64,000 nucleotides of DNA from Dama dama (lineage: Eukaryota; Chordata; Mammalia; Artiodactyla; Cervidae): positions 23,844,001-23,908,000 of the forward strand of contig NC_083697.1 in NCBI RefSeq assembly GCF_033118175.1. The letters run 5' to 3'. Under the pieces are notes generated by a model. The model saw only the letters and a list, made by a program, of their open reading frames with translations. It had not been told where the DNA came from and made no database searches. A program made the position numbers and the translations under genes. Every line of letters starts with the position of its first letter. Within the stretch, counting starts at the first letter, position 1. Below are positions 33,127-45,394 of the stretch, piece after piece.

Positions 33127-34524
33127 ATTCTGAATATCTCCAGAGCATTCTCTCTCTCTCTCTGTAGCTCTCTACTCTCTGGCACTCTGCCCCGTGAATT
33201 CTAGTCACCTTGGCATCCTCAAGTTACAAACTCTTTCCTCTCATCTCAAGAGGTTGCACTGCAGTCTCAAACCATTCACCAGACAATGAGCTGGGCCAGT
33301 CACAGGATTCACTTCATTTGTTTCCTTTTTCTCAGAGATTATTGTCCTATACTGTCTATTTTAAAATAACTAAACACGATGGTTTCACATATTTTTGCCC
33401 CCCCCCCCTTTTCAGTTGTTTAAGGCAGAAGGATAAACCCCACCCTACCCCACAATCCATCACAGCACAACGTGCAACTCTGATTAAGGGGATATAATAT
33501 CAGGTTCAGAGACTTGAACTATAAATTCCCAGGGTTAATGCTGAACAGTTCCCACAGACTTCTCCATCTGACCCAGAGCTTCCCAACACATGTGTGGACC
33601 AAGTGGATGCAACGTCCCTGACAGGAACCTTATTTTCATTTCCATAAGTTAAGATTCAAAGCATAAGTTTGTATTGCTCCACATTTTCAGATCCTACCCC
33701 AATGAATTTGGAGACATTTTCTCTCTAGCTCTGCATGCGTGCATGTATGTGTATGTGTGTGGCAGGGATGGGCAGGGGAGGGGAGGAAGTGTTTCTGTAA
33801 AGACACATGCGTATATATTTTGCATCCAGCTGTGTGACTGGATTTAGGCTTAAAATAAAATTTATGAGTAAACTTTGTTTAATGCACATAAACAGGAAAT
33901 AGACACTTGTGAATTCATTAATTAAAATCCTGTTTAGAGAAGAATTGTGAAGGATAATCCTTTGCTCACAGCTGTCAGTATGAAAAATATAGAATGAGGT
34001 CCGGCTAAGGAACCACCTTGGAACTTCACCACACCGTTAGCCGGTTTCACTCAAGAGCCCTCTGCGTTTCCCCTGTCCTAAGAATGGGTCTTCCTCTCAA
34101 GGAAGCAAGCTCTTGACGGGGCTAGAGCTTTGCTTGAGAATTAATCTCAACTCACCAGCCCCCACCCAGTCCCTTCCTCCGACTCTGTTCCTAGAGCTGC
34201 CTTGGCTGCCTGCCCAGACCCTTGACTTTTCAAACTTGGGCCCACCTTGTTTCTCATGCCCGGCTGAACCCAAGGCCATCCACCTTTCCTTGACCTTTTG
34301 GATAAATTTTCTGGGCTCCTGTCTGCCTGTCCACCTGGCCGTCGCTTGGCCCAATGCCCAGTATATGTTAAAAGCAAAAGGCAGGATAAAGAAATCTACT
34401 TGTTTCCTCTGAACGATGGAAAGGCAGCCAGCGGTCAGGAGAGATGGATATGGTGCATACTTATAAAGTTAAATGAACCACGGACGCAGCACAATACTAA
34501 TACAGTTCAACAAAACACCTCTTA
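33127..34524. other. Unassigned stretch with simple repeats
   Basis: About 1.4 kb. It has a (TC)n run at about 33149-33165, a C10 run near 33400-33410 and a GT-rich run near 33735-33763. The 34113-34412 region has open frames on both strands, but no motif is recognised. Confidence 0.45.
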
Positions 34525-34645
34525 ACCCAGGCACTGTGCAAAGGTCTGGAACACAAGCTAAGTAAGATGCTGGCTGCTCACCTTCCAGTTTGGGAGACAG
34601 GCAAGAAAAGAGATTATAATTCAGCACATAAGAAAATAACAGCTT
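34525..34645 (-). mobile_element. L2-like 3' end, antisense
   Basis: A 'ccaggcactgtgcaaaggtctgg' start and 'cagtttgggagacaggcaag' follow the reversed L2 3' UTR. Short and diverged. Confidence 0.45.
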
Positions 34646-34689
34646 CTCCTTGTCTATCTAGTTTTGAAGTCTCTACTTTAATTTACATA

Positions 34690-34699
34690 TATGCTCAGA

Positions 34700-34735
<36 letters not shown>

Positions 34736-34796
34736 TCACACATGTATATGTTATATATATATATATATATATAAAACATGTTTTATATATATATTA
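34690..34796. repeat. (AT)n/(CA)n microsatellite with AT palindrome
   Basis: (AT)n, then (CA)n, then (TA)n around the core aaaacatgtttt. A perfect 32-bp palindrome spans 34763-34794 with no spacer. Confidence 0.95.
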
Positions 34797-34810
34797 CTGC
34801 TAGATGACAA

Positions 34811-34985
34811 CTGGGCTTCTCTGGTGGTTCAGCTGGTAAAGAATCTGCCTGCATCTGGGTTTGATCCCTGGGTTAGGAAGATTCCCCTGGAGAAAGGAAC
34901 AGCTACCCACTCCAGTAATCTGACCTGGACAATTCCATGTACTGTATAGTCCATGGGGGTCACAGAGTCAGACACCATGTTCAGA
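34811..34985 (+). mobile_element. Bov-tA SINE with internal deletions
   Basis: Head 'gggcttctctggtggttcag' at 34814. About 15 bases are missing from the tRNA-like part ('gcctgcatctgggtttgatcc') and more from the body. It ends near 'cacagagtcagacacc'. Confidence 0.85.
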
Positions 34986-35116
34986 TTGATTTCCACAAAC
35001 AGTTTATATGTCTATCTTTCTGACTAAATTATAAATTCCCTGTCACTCCCAGTGACTAACGTAAATTTTCCTTGAATTAAAATATATGCAGCTCCCATAT
35101 ATAAGGGCCTACTCTG

Positions 35117-35343
35117 TTGGTGTTGTTGTTCAATCACTAAGTCCTGTCTGACTCTTTGCTACCACTTCATTGCGGCATGCCAGGCTCCTCTGTCCTCTAC
35201 TGTCTTCCAGAATTTGCTCAAATTCACGTCCATTGAGTCAGTCTTGCTGTCTGACCTTCATCCTCTGCTGCTCCCTTCTCCTGCCTTCAATCCTTCCCAG
35301 CATCAGAGTCTTTTCCAATGAGTCTGCTCTTAGCACCAGGTCT
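35117..35343 (-). mobile_element. BovB 3' end, 5'-truncated
   Basis: Reversed BovB 3' end with a (TTG)n start at the left and 'agcatcagagtcttttccaat' near the right. Flanks ggcctact and ggtctact are a weak TSD candidate. Confidence 0.8.
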
Positions 35344-35892
35344 ACTATAAAGTAATAAATTAATTATACAAGCAACAAATAACAAACTAAAGCATACATC
35401 TTGATAAATGGCAATAATTCGAAATATTTGAGAAAATAGTTACAATTCACAAGGCTAACAGGCTAATTAACTAAATGATTTAAAGGTTAATGAATATTCA
35501 TTGCTTGCTCTAGCTTTATCTTTGACATGGGTGTGTGTGGCCAGGCCATAGCCACATGTGAGCAACCATGGCCCTGCTGGGACCATTCATCTGGGTGACT
35601 GACAAGATGACAGCTAGAACTCAGACTGTCAAACAAGAAAAAGCCTAGATCCTGCCCTTGTTGGTGATTTCTCATCTTTTGGCCCTACCTTCATCTACCA
35701 CAGTTTCACTCTGTGTAAAGTTGCCTGAAAGAAAGAAGATAAGCCCGGAGAGCTTTGTGCCTAGTAGAGGCAGGAAGGATTTAGCAGCAGCCAAGGAGGG
35801 GTAGGAGGTGGAAGGGGCAATCCAGTTGATGCTATTGGTTAGGATTCTTCCAAGTGAGGTTTGGAGGGGGGCAAGTAATATTAACTGGAGTG
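35344..35892. other. Unassigned non-coding stretch
   Basis: About 550 bases with nothing recognised. Confidence 0.5.
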
Positions 35893-36057
35893 TGACAAGC
35901 ATTGTACTGTGCACTCTGCCTGCGGAACCTCACTGAAACCTCACAATAATATTGTGAGGCCGGCTTGATTATTCCCATTTTATAGATGAGTAAGGGAGAT
36001 TCATCTACCTACCTAAAGTCACATTTACCTGCTAAATGCAGAGTCTAGATCTAGATT
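35893..36057 (-). mobile_element. MIR SINE fragment
   Basis: Reversed MIR core: 'acctcacaataatattgtgag', 'ttcccattttatagatgagtaa', 'aaagtcacatttacctgc'. Confidence 0.8.
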
Positions 36058-37214
36058 TTTATATGTACTACCTAGCATTGTATCAAATCATTGTGAAATG
36101 AAGATCTTCAAGGTGTGCAAGCTGGATGAACTGCAGCAGATTAGACTGGAACAAATCCCTTGATTGGCGCTGGGATACACTGAAGCTCAGTGAAAGCCAA
36201 TATGACAGTGTCACAAACCCCACAGCATGTCCTAAAGACACAAACTAAAAATGTCTCCTATAGTTCATTATGAATTATTTTTTGAAGCAAATGACCCCCA
36301 GCAGCCTCAGGTATTAGAGGGTGAACATCACTTTGCACACACCCGGAAGTGAGGACCACTGTGTGGTTGAAATAATGCAGGTGCAAGGAAAGCATGCCTG
36401 AGCCCACATTCAAGTGTTCTGTTTCCTGACAGTATTCCCCCAATTCTAAAGTCCTCTTCATTCCGGATAACCTTTTGAGCTCCCCTAGGAAGCTCTTGGT
36501 GCTCAGTTGAAGTCCATGTTGCCACCTGCCCTGTTCACCGCTGACTCATTCTACCCCCAGATACAGGATGAGTCTGACTGTCTCTGCTGCATGCCAGATG
36601 CTCACCCAGAGGCCCCTCTGTCTTTGCTGAGCCCTCTTACCAGGCAGACACGTGATACAATTTACAGTCTAAGAGTATATGGTCTGTGCTTCCTACGGTT
36701 TTATTGCCATAGGGAAACATTTAGTTCTGTGTCGAGTGCTATCAAAACAACATGCCTCCACACACAACTGTTAACTCTCCCACTCTTCAACACATGCATA
36801 CACAAACATGTACGCATGCACGCACCCCAGACAACAATCTCTTCATGGAAGTTAGTCAATGCCCTTGTCTTTTTTACTCTGTTATTAAACAAGGCATTGT
36901 TTTTTTCTTCCATCAGAGGTATTTTCCATAATTATCTAGGCTTCCTTAGGAAAGGAAAAAAGAAACAAATCAATAATCTATACATGTTGCAATTGTTTCA
37001 GTCTTTGAGGTGCTTTTCAGGGCAGTGATTCACTGTGGAGCTTTGAAGATCACCCACCCCAGGCTAAACAAAAATGAACGTCCTTCTGATTACCACCTCA
37101 AACAACACAGGGCCTGACATCTCCTTAGAACTTTCTCCCTTGGATGACATGTGGAAAGTGCCTGTGAAAAAGCAACACTACTTGTTGGAACTTGGGGGTT
37201 TATTTTGGAGGCTG
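36058..37214. other. Unassigned non-coding stretch
   Basis: About 1.15 kb. A 173-codon plus-strand frame (36507-37028) is the longest outside repeats, but has no recognised domain, is Cys/His/Ser-rich and looks like a chance frame. CA- and GCATGC-rich runs lie at 36785-36820. Confidence 0.4.
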
Positions 37215-37438
37215 GATGTGTAGCAGTTTGGAGGGCAAACTCTGAGAAGTGAATCCTAGGCCTGCTAAAGTATGGCCCTGAGGAAGCTACTTTGCCTTCT
37301 AGAAAACAGAAATGGTATTTTTTTTCATCTCACATGACTTAATGAGATAATTCATGAAATTATAGTAGACTATTAATACTTTAGTATAGTACCTAGCACA
37401 TAATAAGGCTTCAATAAATGTTAGCTATTGTTATTCCA
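37215..37438 (+). mobile_element. MIR SINE fragment
   Basis: Plus-strand MIR: 'gaggaagctactttgccttc', 'gacttaatgagataattcatg', 'gtacctagcacataataagg', 'caataaatgttagctattg'. Confidence 0.8.
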
Positions 37439-38708
37439 ACAAACTCTGTCAGTATCACCATGGCATCTTCAGCCTGCTTCCCAGTCTCCTTCCCATCACT
37501 GGAATATTGCCCTAAATGGCAATTTCCATCCTCTTCCTCTGTCTTCACCTCCCACACTCCCCTTCCAATTTGGCTCAGCTCCTTCCATCCCCACATCATG
37601 AACTCCTGCACCTCCCACCCCTACTATGTCCTCGGGAACCTCTGTCTTAACATAAACAAACATCCTCTTTGTCCTTTCTCCTCCTACTGGCCTGTCCCTG
37701 TGGATACCATTTCCCTTACAACCCATTCTAATAGGGACCACTCATTTACAACCCATCACCTTTGAGATGAGCATACTCTAATCACAAACTTACTTCTTCC
37801 GTTGTCTCCCAATATCTACTTACCTCTGAAGTCACATATATCACTCTTCCTCCATTTTGTTGCATCTCTATTTTTTACCTTTTTCATAAATTACACCTAG
37901 TTCAAAATTTGTTCTTACTCCTATACTTAATAATTATGCTCCATTAACAGGTGCATGAAACCCTGCGTCAGGCACTGGGAATACAAAGGTAAATAAGACC
38001 TTATCCTAGCTGCATGAATCAGTCTAGTGGGAAGGCAGACATGTAGTAAGAAGGGAACAGCGCTGACACAGAGGTCAGTACTGGTGCAGTGAAAGCTCAA
38101 ATCCTAGAGGCACCTCAATGCCCGTGGTCTCAACCCTCCCAAGCCCCGTATCTTACACGTTCTTAATCACCTCCACCTCCACCTCCTACTTCCCCTTCTC
38201 AGAAACAGACCCCCACTTTAGACCTGGTTGTTCATAATTTAAAGTTGCTCACCTCCAAGATCTTAAACTCTTAAATTCCCTTCTTTGATGATAACCTCCA
38301 ATCCCTGCTAAACCTGCTCTTTGCCCTCATTTTCCTTCAATTTCTAAGACATTCCCTATTCTCATTACTCACTGATCCCTTTTAAGTCTTACAACCTCTA
38401 TCTGTACCACTAATTCTATCAGCCCATGTTCTCTAGTCTTAATTTACTTTAAGGGTCCCCAACCTGGGTCTTCAAAATATCCCTACTCACATTTTCTCCT
38501 CCCAAGGTCCCTTGATTAATGGAGGCATTAAAAATAATTTTAAAATGGAATGATCCCACTATAATCAATATATCCAATCTTAACTAGCCCCTTTTCTTAC
38601 TCTAATAATAGTACTTTTATTCAGTGAAACTCAATCACATTCCCTAAAACCAATTCCACATCATTCCCTTTCTTCAGATCCTCCTACCACTTTGCCTCAG
38701 CTGAGGCC
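37439..38708. other. Pyrimidine-rich stretch, partly L2-like
   Basis: About 1.27 kb rich in C and T on the plus strand. Some segments (37955-38115) resemble a reversed L2 3' end and others L2 coding sequence, but too weakly to place boundaries. No host gene is supported. Confidence 0.35.
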
Positions 38709-38935
38709 GTGTGCGTGCATGCTTAGGCGCGCAGTCGTGTCCAATTCTTCATGACCCTATGGACTGTAGCCCACCAGGCTCTTCTCTCCGTGGGATTCTC
38801 CAGACATGAATACTGGAGTGGATTGCCATGCCCTCCTCCAGGGGAATCTTCCCGGCCCAGGGATCGAACCCCCATCTCTTACGTCTGCTGCACTGACAGA
38901 CAGCTTCTTTACTACTAACACCACCCGGAAGCCCT
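38709..38935 (-). mobile_element. Bov-tA SINE
   Basis: Reversed Bov-tA with 'gggattctccagacatgaat' body and a degenerate head 'actaacaccacccggaagcc' at the right. No clean TSD. Confidence 0.9.
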
Positions 38936-38948
38936 GTCAACTTCCCCG

Positions 38949-38985
38949 AGCATGCATGCATGCTGAGTTCTTTCAGTCGTGTCCG
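38949..38985 (-). mobile_element. Bov-tA 3' scrap
   Basis: Only 'gcatgcatgctgagttctttcagtcgtgtccg'-type tail sequence in reverse orientation, then unrelated DNA. It is either a very short insertion or a deletion remnant. Confidence 0.6.
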
Positions 38986-38989
38986 GATC

Positions 38990-39440
38990 TGCAAACTGGC
39001 CCCCTCCCCACCCTGCATTCCTCCTCAAAATATTTTTACATTTTCACCCATTTTCTCCTCCTTTCCTTCCCAGTACAGAGGAGGGCTCTCTGCACTCCAA
39101 GGCTAACTGCTATACCTGTGACCTTGATTCTATCTACTTCAGCCTCCTCAAGTACCCATGATAATTGTCAGATGACTTTATTCTTCCCTTCACCCTCTCC
39201 ACTGTCCTTCCCCCTCAGCCTATAAGCAAGCCGAAATCTCTCTTCCTATCCCCAAAGAGCATTCCCTTGACATAATATCCCCCAAGCTCCCGTCCTTTCT
39301 CTTTTCTTCTCTTCACTGCCAACTTCTTGAAAGAAACAGACTCACTGATTCCCACTTCCTGACCACCCACTCATATCTTATGCCTTTGCAACCTGGCTTC
39401 TAGCCAAGTGGCTCTGATAACAGTGCTTTAACACAGATCA
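38990..39440 (+). mobile_element. L2 LINE fragment (coding region)
   Basis: The clearest part, 39300-39410, has 'cactgccaacttcttgaaag', 'actgattcccacttcctgacc' and 'gcaacctggcttctagcc', the order of L2 coding sequence upstream of the RT active site. Heavily mutated. Confidence 0.5.
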
Positions 39441-41306
39441 CCGAGGAAAGTACAGGATGCTAGAGGAATCCCTTGAAACCAAGGTTAAAATAGAATAGAG
39501 TTAGGCCTTTTCAGTGAGATTCTCACAGAAATTAAATACCACCCAATTCTCATGGTTGTGTATTGTTGATTTAAAAGGAAAAAAAAAAATGTTCTTAATT
39601 GTTTTTCTGAAAGAGGAAGAAACTTCAGGATGTAAATTACAAATCATGTGGGCTTTTTCCTCTTTCCTAAAATACTCTAATTTTCAGAATGTAATGACAA
39701 TATTTGGTGTTTTATAGATCCATCTTGATTTTATAATCTATAACTTTTCTGTTTTGCATGAAACGTACCATATTAGGTCTTAAGGTTCATACAGTGCTCT
39801 TTATTTATAAAGGAGTTCCCAGGAATAGCAATGAATCAGTTTAACTAATTTTTCCACTATTCTGAAGAGAAGAATACAAATCTTGGGGAAAACATGTCTG
39901 TAATGAAGTTGTGTCTATAATCTCCAGTTCTTGCAATCAAGGACAATGACATGCCTTTCTAGCTATGGCAAAACAAACTTCAAAATTAACATCATGTTTT
40001 CCTGTGTTTTGGGGGGGTTTGCATGTTGTTGGTTCTGTCCACACCTTTACTGTGACTCACTTTCACTGGAATTCTGCTGACAATCTGTTCTAAAGCACTC
40101 TTGCCTTGCAAAGAGTTGCATTATTTCTCCCTTGACATATCTCTATTAGTGTCATCAATTAACCCCATGCTTGCTAGTTTCACAATATAAATGCCTTATA
40201 ATTAGGATAATGACATTCAATCATAGTATAAGAATCAACTGAGCCTTCAGAAAACTGAGGGTGTGGCCTCTCTGCCTGATCTCCCCACTTTCAGATAACT
40301 AAGGACATTTCTACTTCTGCCTTTTGCTTTATACTTCTTGCTATTCAGGGTGATATCTGAGAGTATCAACAGAGTAAGAGTGTGTCTGTCATTTTCAAAA
40401 AATAAAAAAAGTGTTAGATTTTAATTATTTTAGAAGCAAGATTGGAGGAAAGTATGATTTTGAGAATGATACAAATTCTTGATTCCTAGATTTTATTTCT
40501 TAGAATGCTCCTTTTGTGAGTATATTCCGAAGTAAAAGGAGCTCATCACAATGACTATTCACCATCACACAGCTGAGCAGAAAAGAGCTGAATGTTGTTT
40601 GCGAGTACCTAGAAAATGCCAGAGCCAAGTAGTCAAGACTCATAGAAGTTATCCTTTTTACTGCAAAATCACAAAGGTGGCAAAATGCAGAGAGCCAGGG
40701 CTGTCTTTTCATTCTAATGATCTAAGTATTTGAATTAAGAAATTGCCTTTCTCTTATATTTCACCAGGAGTATATCCAGCTAAGAACTTTAAATCTGTTA
40801 GCCGTGGAACAATAATGCACCTTTCCACGGCTCTTTCCTGACAAATGAAGTAAGAAGCCTAGGGTAAAACTCCTCTACACTGTAATTAAGACTGGAATAC
40901 ATCTTGTCCTTTGTCCAACACTGCTTACTTATACAATGTTATTCACACACCAAAGGGAATTCTAGTTACCATGAAAAACAAGCCACAGGGACACTATAGA
41001 AATTTCCCACAATTATTTGTTCCAAAGTAAATACATTTCCTTTGATTTTGACAAAACCATAAAACACAGAAGCGTATTGTGAGGCTCTGTGTAGCCATGT
41101 GTTTACCAATACCCTGGAGGCTTCACTCTTTGAAACGCAACAAGATTACATCATGCCGCTTCATCCCTCATCATTTGACATGCATATATATTATACCTAA
41201 CAATCAGACATCAGCAGAAGAAAACAATACACTAATTCTTGAATCAGGGTTCTGTTTTACACTCCATTTGAAAAGGGTTATCATGACTTAGCTTAAGCAA
41301 AGCTCT
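39441..41306. other. Repeat-poor AT-rich stretch
   Basis: About 1.87 kb with no recognised interspersed repeat and only short frames. G8 and A9 runs are the only simple repeats. Function is unknown. Confidence 0.45.
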
Positions 41307-41646
41307 ATGCCTCAGTTGCTCAGCCGTGTCTGACTCTCCGCAACCCCATGGACTGTAGCACGTCAGGCCTCCCTGTCCATTACCAACTCCTGGAGTTTAC
41401 CCAAACTCATGTCCATTGAGTCGGTGACGCCATGCAACCATCTCATCCTCTGTTGTCCTCTTCTCCTCCCGCCTTCAATCTTTCCCAGCATTAGGGTCTT
41501 TTCAAATGAGTCAGTTCTTCGCATCAGGTGGCCAAAGTACTGGAGTTTCAGCTTCAGCATCAGCCCTTCCATTGAATATTCAGGACTGATTTCCTTTAGG
41601 ATGGACTGCTTGGATCTCCTTGCAGTCCAAGGGGCTCTCAAGAGTC
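41307..41646 (-). mobile_element. BovB 3' end, 5'-truncated
   Basis: A reversed BovB 3' fragment of about 340 bases. The minus-strand frame 41363-41641 encodes the post-RT C-terminal region (W-T-A-R-R-S-K-Q-S-I-L-K-E-I then R-R-R-G-Q-Q-R-M-R-W). It starts at the 'cttgagagccccttggactgc' position of the element. Confidence 0.9.
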
Positions 41647-42579
41647 TAGATTACAGGTTTCAAAGCATGAAAGTGTTGACTGAGCCTGGGTCCCTGATAC
41701 AATACAGGAAACACAGAATGGTCATCCAACCTTTTCTGAAGGCCTTCATGAGTGTTCATGTACAGCACAGGAATGAATAACAAATTATATAGAGATTTCT
41801 AAACTTTACCACCATTACTCTCAGCCATAATAACAATAACTTTGTTTTCACTGAACTTTCTTTTCTCTTCCAATCAAACAGGCCTGTCTTCCAAATATTT
41901 AAGCCTCTATGGTTCTATTCTCCACAACCAGAGAGTCACTTCAAGGGAGCACTTTGTTTTCAATTTAGATGACAAATTCCCTCTTCTCTCTTCATCTATT
42001 TTACTAGATTAAGGGTATACTGGGATTATAAAAGATCATGCATACTCACACACCACACAAGGAAAAAACCTCAGTACTTTACAGTTTCTCTTTGTGTTTA
42101 TCCTTTTATTTATTCATTGACTCTGTAGATGTTGGACATCTAAAATATGCTAGACATTAACCTTCCAAGGAATAATACAGAAGTATCTTGTACTTCTATG
42201 ACCTCCTTTCATTCTGGTTTGTTCATGACCATTCACATCTGTTCCCATGGCTACACCTTAGCTTTATCACCACATGGAACTGGGTTGCCCTGAACCCAGA
42301 AACGCAAACCGCATCTTCTGATCTATGTCCATCTGCAATTCCTTTACTTTGCAAAGATCTATTCTCTGATATTACTGATACCTTCAGTTCCCCACCACTC
42401 AGAGGTCTGAAAACACATCTGGATTCAGATACTAGCTTACCTGAAGCCCACAGTTACAGCACAGAAGCCAGTACCCTTGTCTCTAGTCTCCTTTGTCCTT
42501 TCATGGTCTTCACCATGACCATCCCCAGCTCAGTTCAACCCAACTGGACCCACAGAAGAATCAGTGGAATGATGTGGCT
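41647..42579. other. Unassigned non-coding stretch
   Basis: About 930 bases. A 159-codon frame starting at 42188 has no recognised domain and runs into the MIR that follows, so it is unlikely to be a gene. Confidence 0.45.
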
Positions 42580-42800
42580 CCAGACAAGGTTCTGGGCTTT
42601 GGAGTCAGCCTGCAGTTTGCATTTGCTTCTGCCAATTGCCAGCTGTGTGGCTTTATTAAGCATTTAACTTCCACAAGCCTCGGTTTCTCTATCCATATGA
42701 TGTAAATAATGATTCCTACATCACAGGCCTTATTATGAGGACTAGAGAACAGGCATCTAAACCACATAGCATAGCCTTCTTCTGGCACATAGAAGGCATG
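42580..42800 (+). mobile_element. MIR SINE
   Basis: A near full-length plus-strand MIR: 'gggctttggagtcagcctgc', 'cagctgtgtggctttattaag', 'cctcggtttctctatccatat', 'ggcacatagaaggcatg'. Confidence 0.8.
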
Positions 42801-43194
42801 ACTAAATAGAAATGTTTGTCTGTTTCTAGTTCAGTTATGCTAAGTCTTTCTGGAGAAAATTGCATACTCATGTTGCTGGGCTCCATTATAAATTTATGAG
42901 CTCCATCCTTCACTTGCTCCTCAAGGGTTTCTCATCTACTCCATTTCCGTTCTCCGTAACAGCTGTTCCAAACCTTTATGCCTTTCCTCAAGGGTCCTGC
43001 CCGATTCCTGCCTTGCCTGCTCTCAGCAGGTGGCTTAACTTCCTCCTCTGCTGAGAAAGCAGGTGCCTGTGAGCACACACAACTTCCGCTTCTATCCTGA
43101 TCTCTCCGATCAGCTCTATCATCACGCCTCCTCTCCCGCTTCACTCCAACCTCAGGAAAAGAAGTATCCCTGCTCACCCGATCATTAATGAAAT
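42801..43194. other. Unassigned non-coding stretch
   Basis: About 390 bases, C/T-rich in part. Nothing recognised. Confidence 0.45.
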
Positions 43195-43590
43195 GACCCA
43201 GAAAGAATTTGCTGAACGTTGATTGATGGACCGGCCATATGTCAGAGCCTGGGCTGGGTGCCAACCTGGTCTCAAACAGCTCTAGCCTCATGGAGAAGTC
43301 AGATCAGTGAACAAACAGGAAACAAACAGCAGGATTCATGCTATGATAAATGCAAAGACAGGTACTAGCCAAGGCTTGCAAGGTCAGCTAGGCCAGCCTC
43401 CCAGAGTGGGCTGCATCTGAACTGAAGACTGAAAAAGAAATAGTAGTAGCCAGGTTAGAGGGAAGGGGAGAGTGCTTATAGACAAAGAAAGCAGGCTGTG
43501 CAAATCATGGAAACATGGAAGAGCCGGGTGCTGGGCCCAGATTTCACTGCAGACTAAGGGACCTGGAGCACACAGCTGTTGCAAACAACC
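43195..43590 (-). mobile_element. L2 LINE 3' region, antisense
   Basis: Reversed L2 order: 'agcctgggctgggtgccaac', 'agcctcatggagaagtcag', 'gcatctgaactgaagactga', 'gcaggctgtgcaaatcatgg'. Confidence 0.55.
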
Positions 43591-43902
43591 ACTGGGCCAG
43601 ACACTCCATTTGTGTCACCGAGTGGACAGGAATGAAGAAGCCAGGCAGACCCTCCTGACTCGCTCCAAATCCAGGTATCCAGTGTTAGCGAGGATGATCA
43701 GGAAAACTTCCAATTTGTTCACATCACTTCTGTCCTGGGAATGGAATGTCTCATGTGACTGAGACGAGACACATAGGTTATGACCACAGGCCTTAAGAAA
43801 TACGGCCAAGGTGACGGAACCGTTTTCTGTCTGCACTGAAGGAAACTGTATTTAGAAACACTTTTGTTTAAAAATTCTATTGGCTTCCTTTTTTGATATG
43901 TG
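43591..43902. other. Unassigned spacer
   Basis: About 300 bases; no feature. Confidence 0.5.
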
Positions 43903-44122
43903 TGCTGTGCGCTGTGCTAAGTCACTCCGTCGAGTCCGACTCTGTGAGACCGCATGGACTGTAGCCCACCACGCTCCTCTGCCCACGGGGATTCTTCAAG
44001 CAAGAATACTGGAGTGGGTTGCCATGCCCTCCTCAGGGGATCTTCTCAACTCAGGGACTGAACCCAGGTCTCCCGCACTGCAGGCAGATTCTTTACCATC
44101 TGAGCCACCAGGGAAGCCCTTC
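43903..44122 (-). mobile_element. Bov-tA SINE
   Basis: Reversed full-length Bov-tA with head 'ccatctgagccaccagggaa' at 44096-44115. Short TSDs (atatgtgt) lie at about 43896-43903 and 44124-44131. Confidence 0.9.
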
Positions 44123-44150
44123 AATATGTGTACCTCCATAAATAGATAAA

Positions 44151-44364
44151 CAGGGACTTCCCTCATAGTTCAGTTGGTAAAGAACCTGCGTGCAATGCAG
44201 GATACCCAGGTTCAGTTCCTGAGTTGGGAAGATCCCCTGAAGAAGGAAATGGCAACCCACTCCAGTATTCTTGCCTGGAGAATCTCATGGGCAGAGGAGA
44301 CTGGCAGGTTACAGTCCATGGGGTCACAAGAATTGGACACGACTTAGCGACTAAACTACCAAAC
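44151..44364 (+). mobile_element. Bov-tA SINE
   Basis: Head 'gggacttccctcatagttcag' at 44153, body 'ccagtattcttgcctggag'. TSDs ccataaatagat (44136-44147) and ccataatagat (44367-44377) differ by one base. It faces the minus-strand copy at 43903-44122 head to head. Confidence 0.9.
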
Positions 44365-44489
44365 CACCATAATAGATTAGAGAGAAATTTCTCTTTTTGT
44401 ACCCCCAAGTAAAGCAAAGAGAAGTCCGTAATAAGTAGCTTTCAAAATATGGGCTCACGTTTTTCTTTCTGAAAAGTATTTTTAAAAGA

Positions 44490-44885
44490 TTGAAAATGCC
44501 TAGAAGAAAACACAAGCAATAAGTTCCTTGCCATTAGTCTGGGTGATGAATTGTTTAGATTTGACACCAAAAACAAAGGAAACAGAAGCAATAATAAACA
44601 ACTGGGACTGCATCAAACTAATGCACAACAAAGGGAACCATTAACAAAATGAAAAGGCAACCTACCAAATGGGAGAAAATATTTGCATATCATATATCGG
44701 ATAAAGGGGTGATATTCAAAATATATAAAGAGCTGCTACAACTCAAAAAACATGAACAATTCAACTTAAAAAAATAAGCAGAGAATCTGAATAGACATTT
44801 TTCCAAATAAGATACACAGATGGTCAACAAGCACATGAAAAGATGATCAACATCACTAATAATCAGAGAAATGGAAATCATCTCT
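44490..44885 (+). mobile_element. L1 ORF2 C-terminal fragment
   Basis: Plus-strand words in L1 order: 'caactgggactgcatcaaac', 'caacctaccaaatgggagaa', 'aatatttgcatatcatat', 'gataaaggggtgatattc', 'catttttccaaataagatac', 'aacatcactaataatcag'. The reading frame is broken. This is the part of ORF2 after the RT domain. Confidence 0.75.
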
Positions 44886-44895
44886 CTGATTTGCC

Positions 44896-44960
44896 TTGGA
44901 GGGTACAGTCCATGGGGTCATGAAGAGTCAGACACGAGTGAGTGACTAATACTTTGGCTG
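44896..44960 (+). mobile_element. Bov-tA/BovB 3' scrap with internal deletion
   Basis: Reads 'ttgccttggagggtacagtcc' then 'gaagagtcagacacgagtg'. The usual roughly 25 bases between 'cttgcctgg' and 'ggctacag' are missing. It lies right after the L1 fragment. Confidence 0.65.
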
Positions 44961-45394
44961 TATGTGGAATTCTGAGACCATGGTCCTTTTTCCTTTAGAA
45001 CACAGTGCTTGCTTATGAATTGAAAATTCTCAAAGTAAGAAGTAGGAACTTTTTCAAAAAGAAAGCATTCATGTCTGTCCTAAGGATTTCATGATTTCAT
45101 AAAAGTGATCTAAGAATAACTTATATGCTACTAGAAAAATGATGGCTAATTTTTATAAAGGTATAATCATTAGTTGTTGTTTTTAAACTGAGAAGGAAAA
45201 GAGCAAATGTGATCAACCTCCATGATTAAGAAAATTAGTTTATGCAGAATAAATTATTTTCTAATGACAGTGGTTTTAGGGAAAGTGTATAAAATTAAGT
45301 ACTGCAAAATAAGTTCCTCAAGAGTCCTGGAGAGTCCCTGGAGTTGGGAAGGAATTCTGGGTTCAATCATATAACAAACAGCAACGGAAGAGGA
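44961..45394. other. Unassigned non-coding stretch
   Basis: About 430 AT-rich bases, no feature. Confidence 0.5.

Noticed and set aside
36507..37028. 173-codon open frame, the longest outside repeats on the plus strand
   Set aside because: No domain, no splice context, low-complexity Cys/His/Ser composition. Most likely chance.
42188..42667. 159-codon open frame
   Set aside because: The last third is MIR sequence (from 42580), and no domain is seen.
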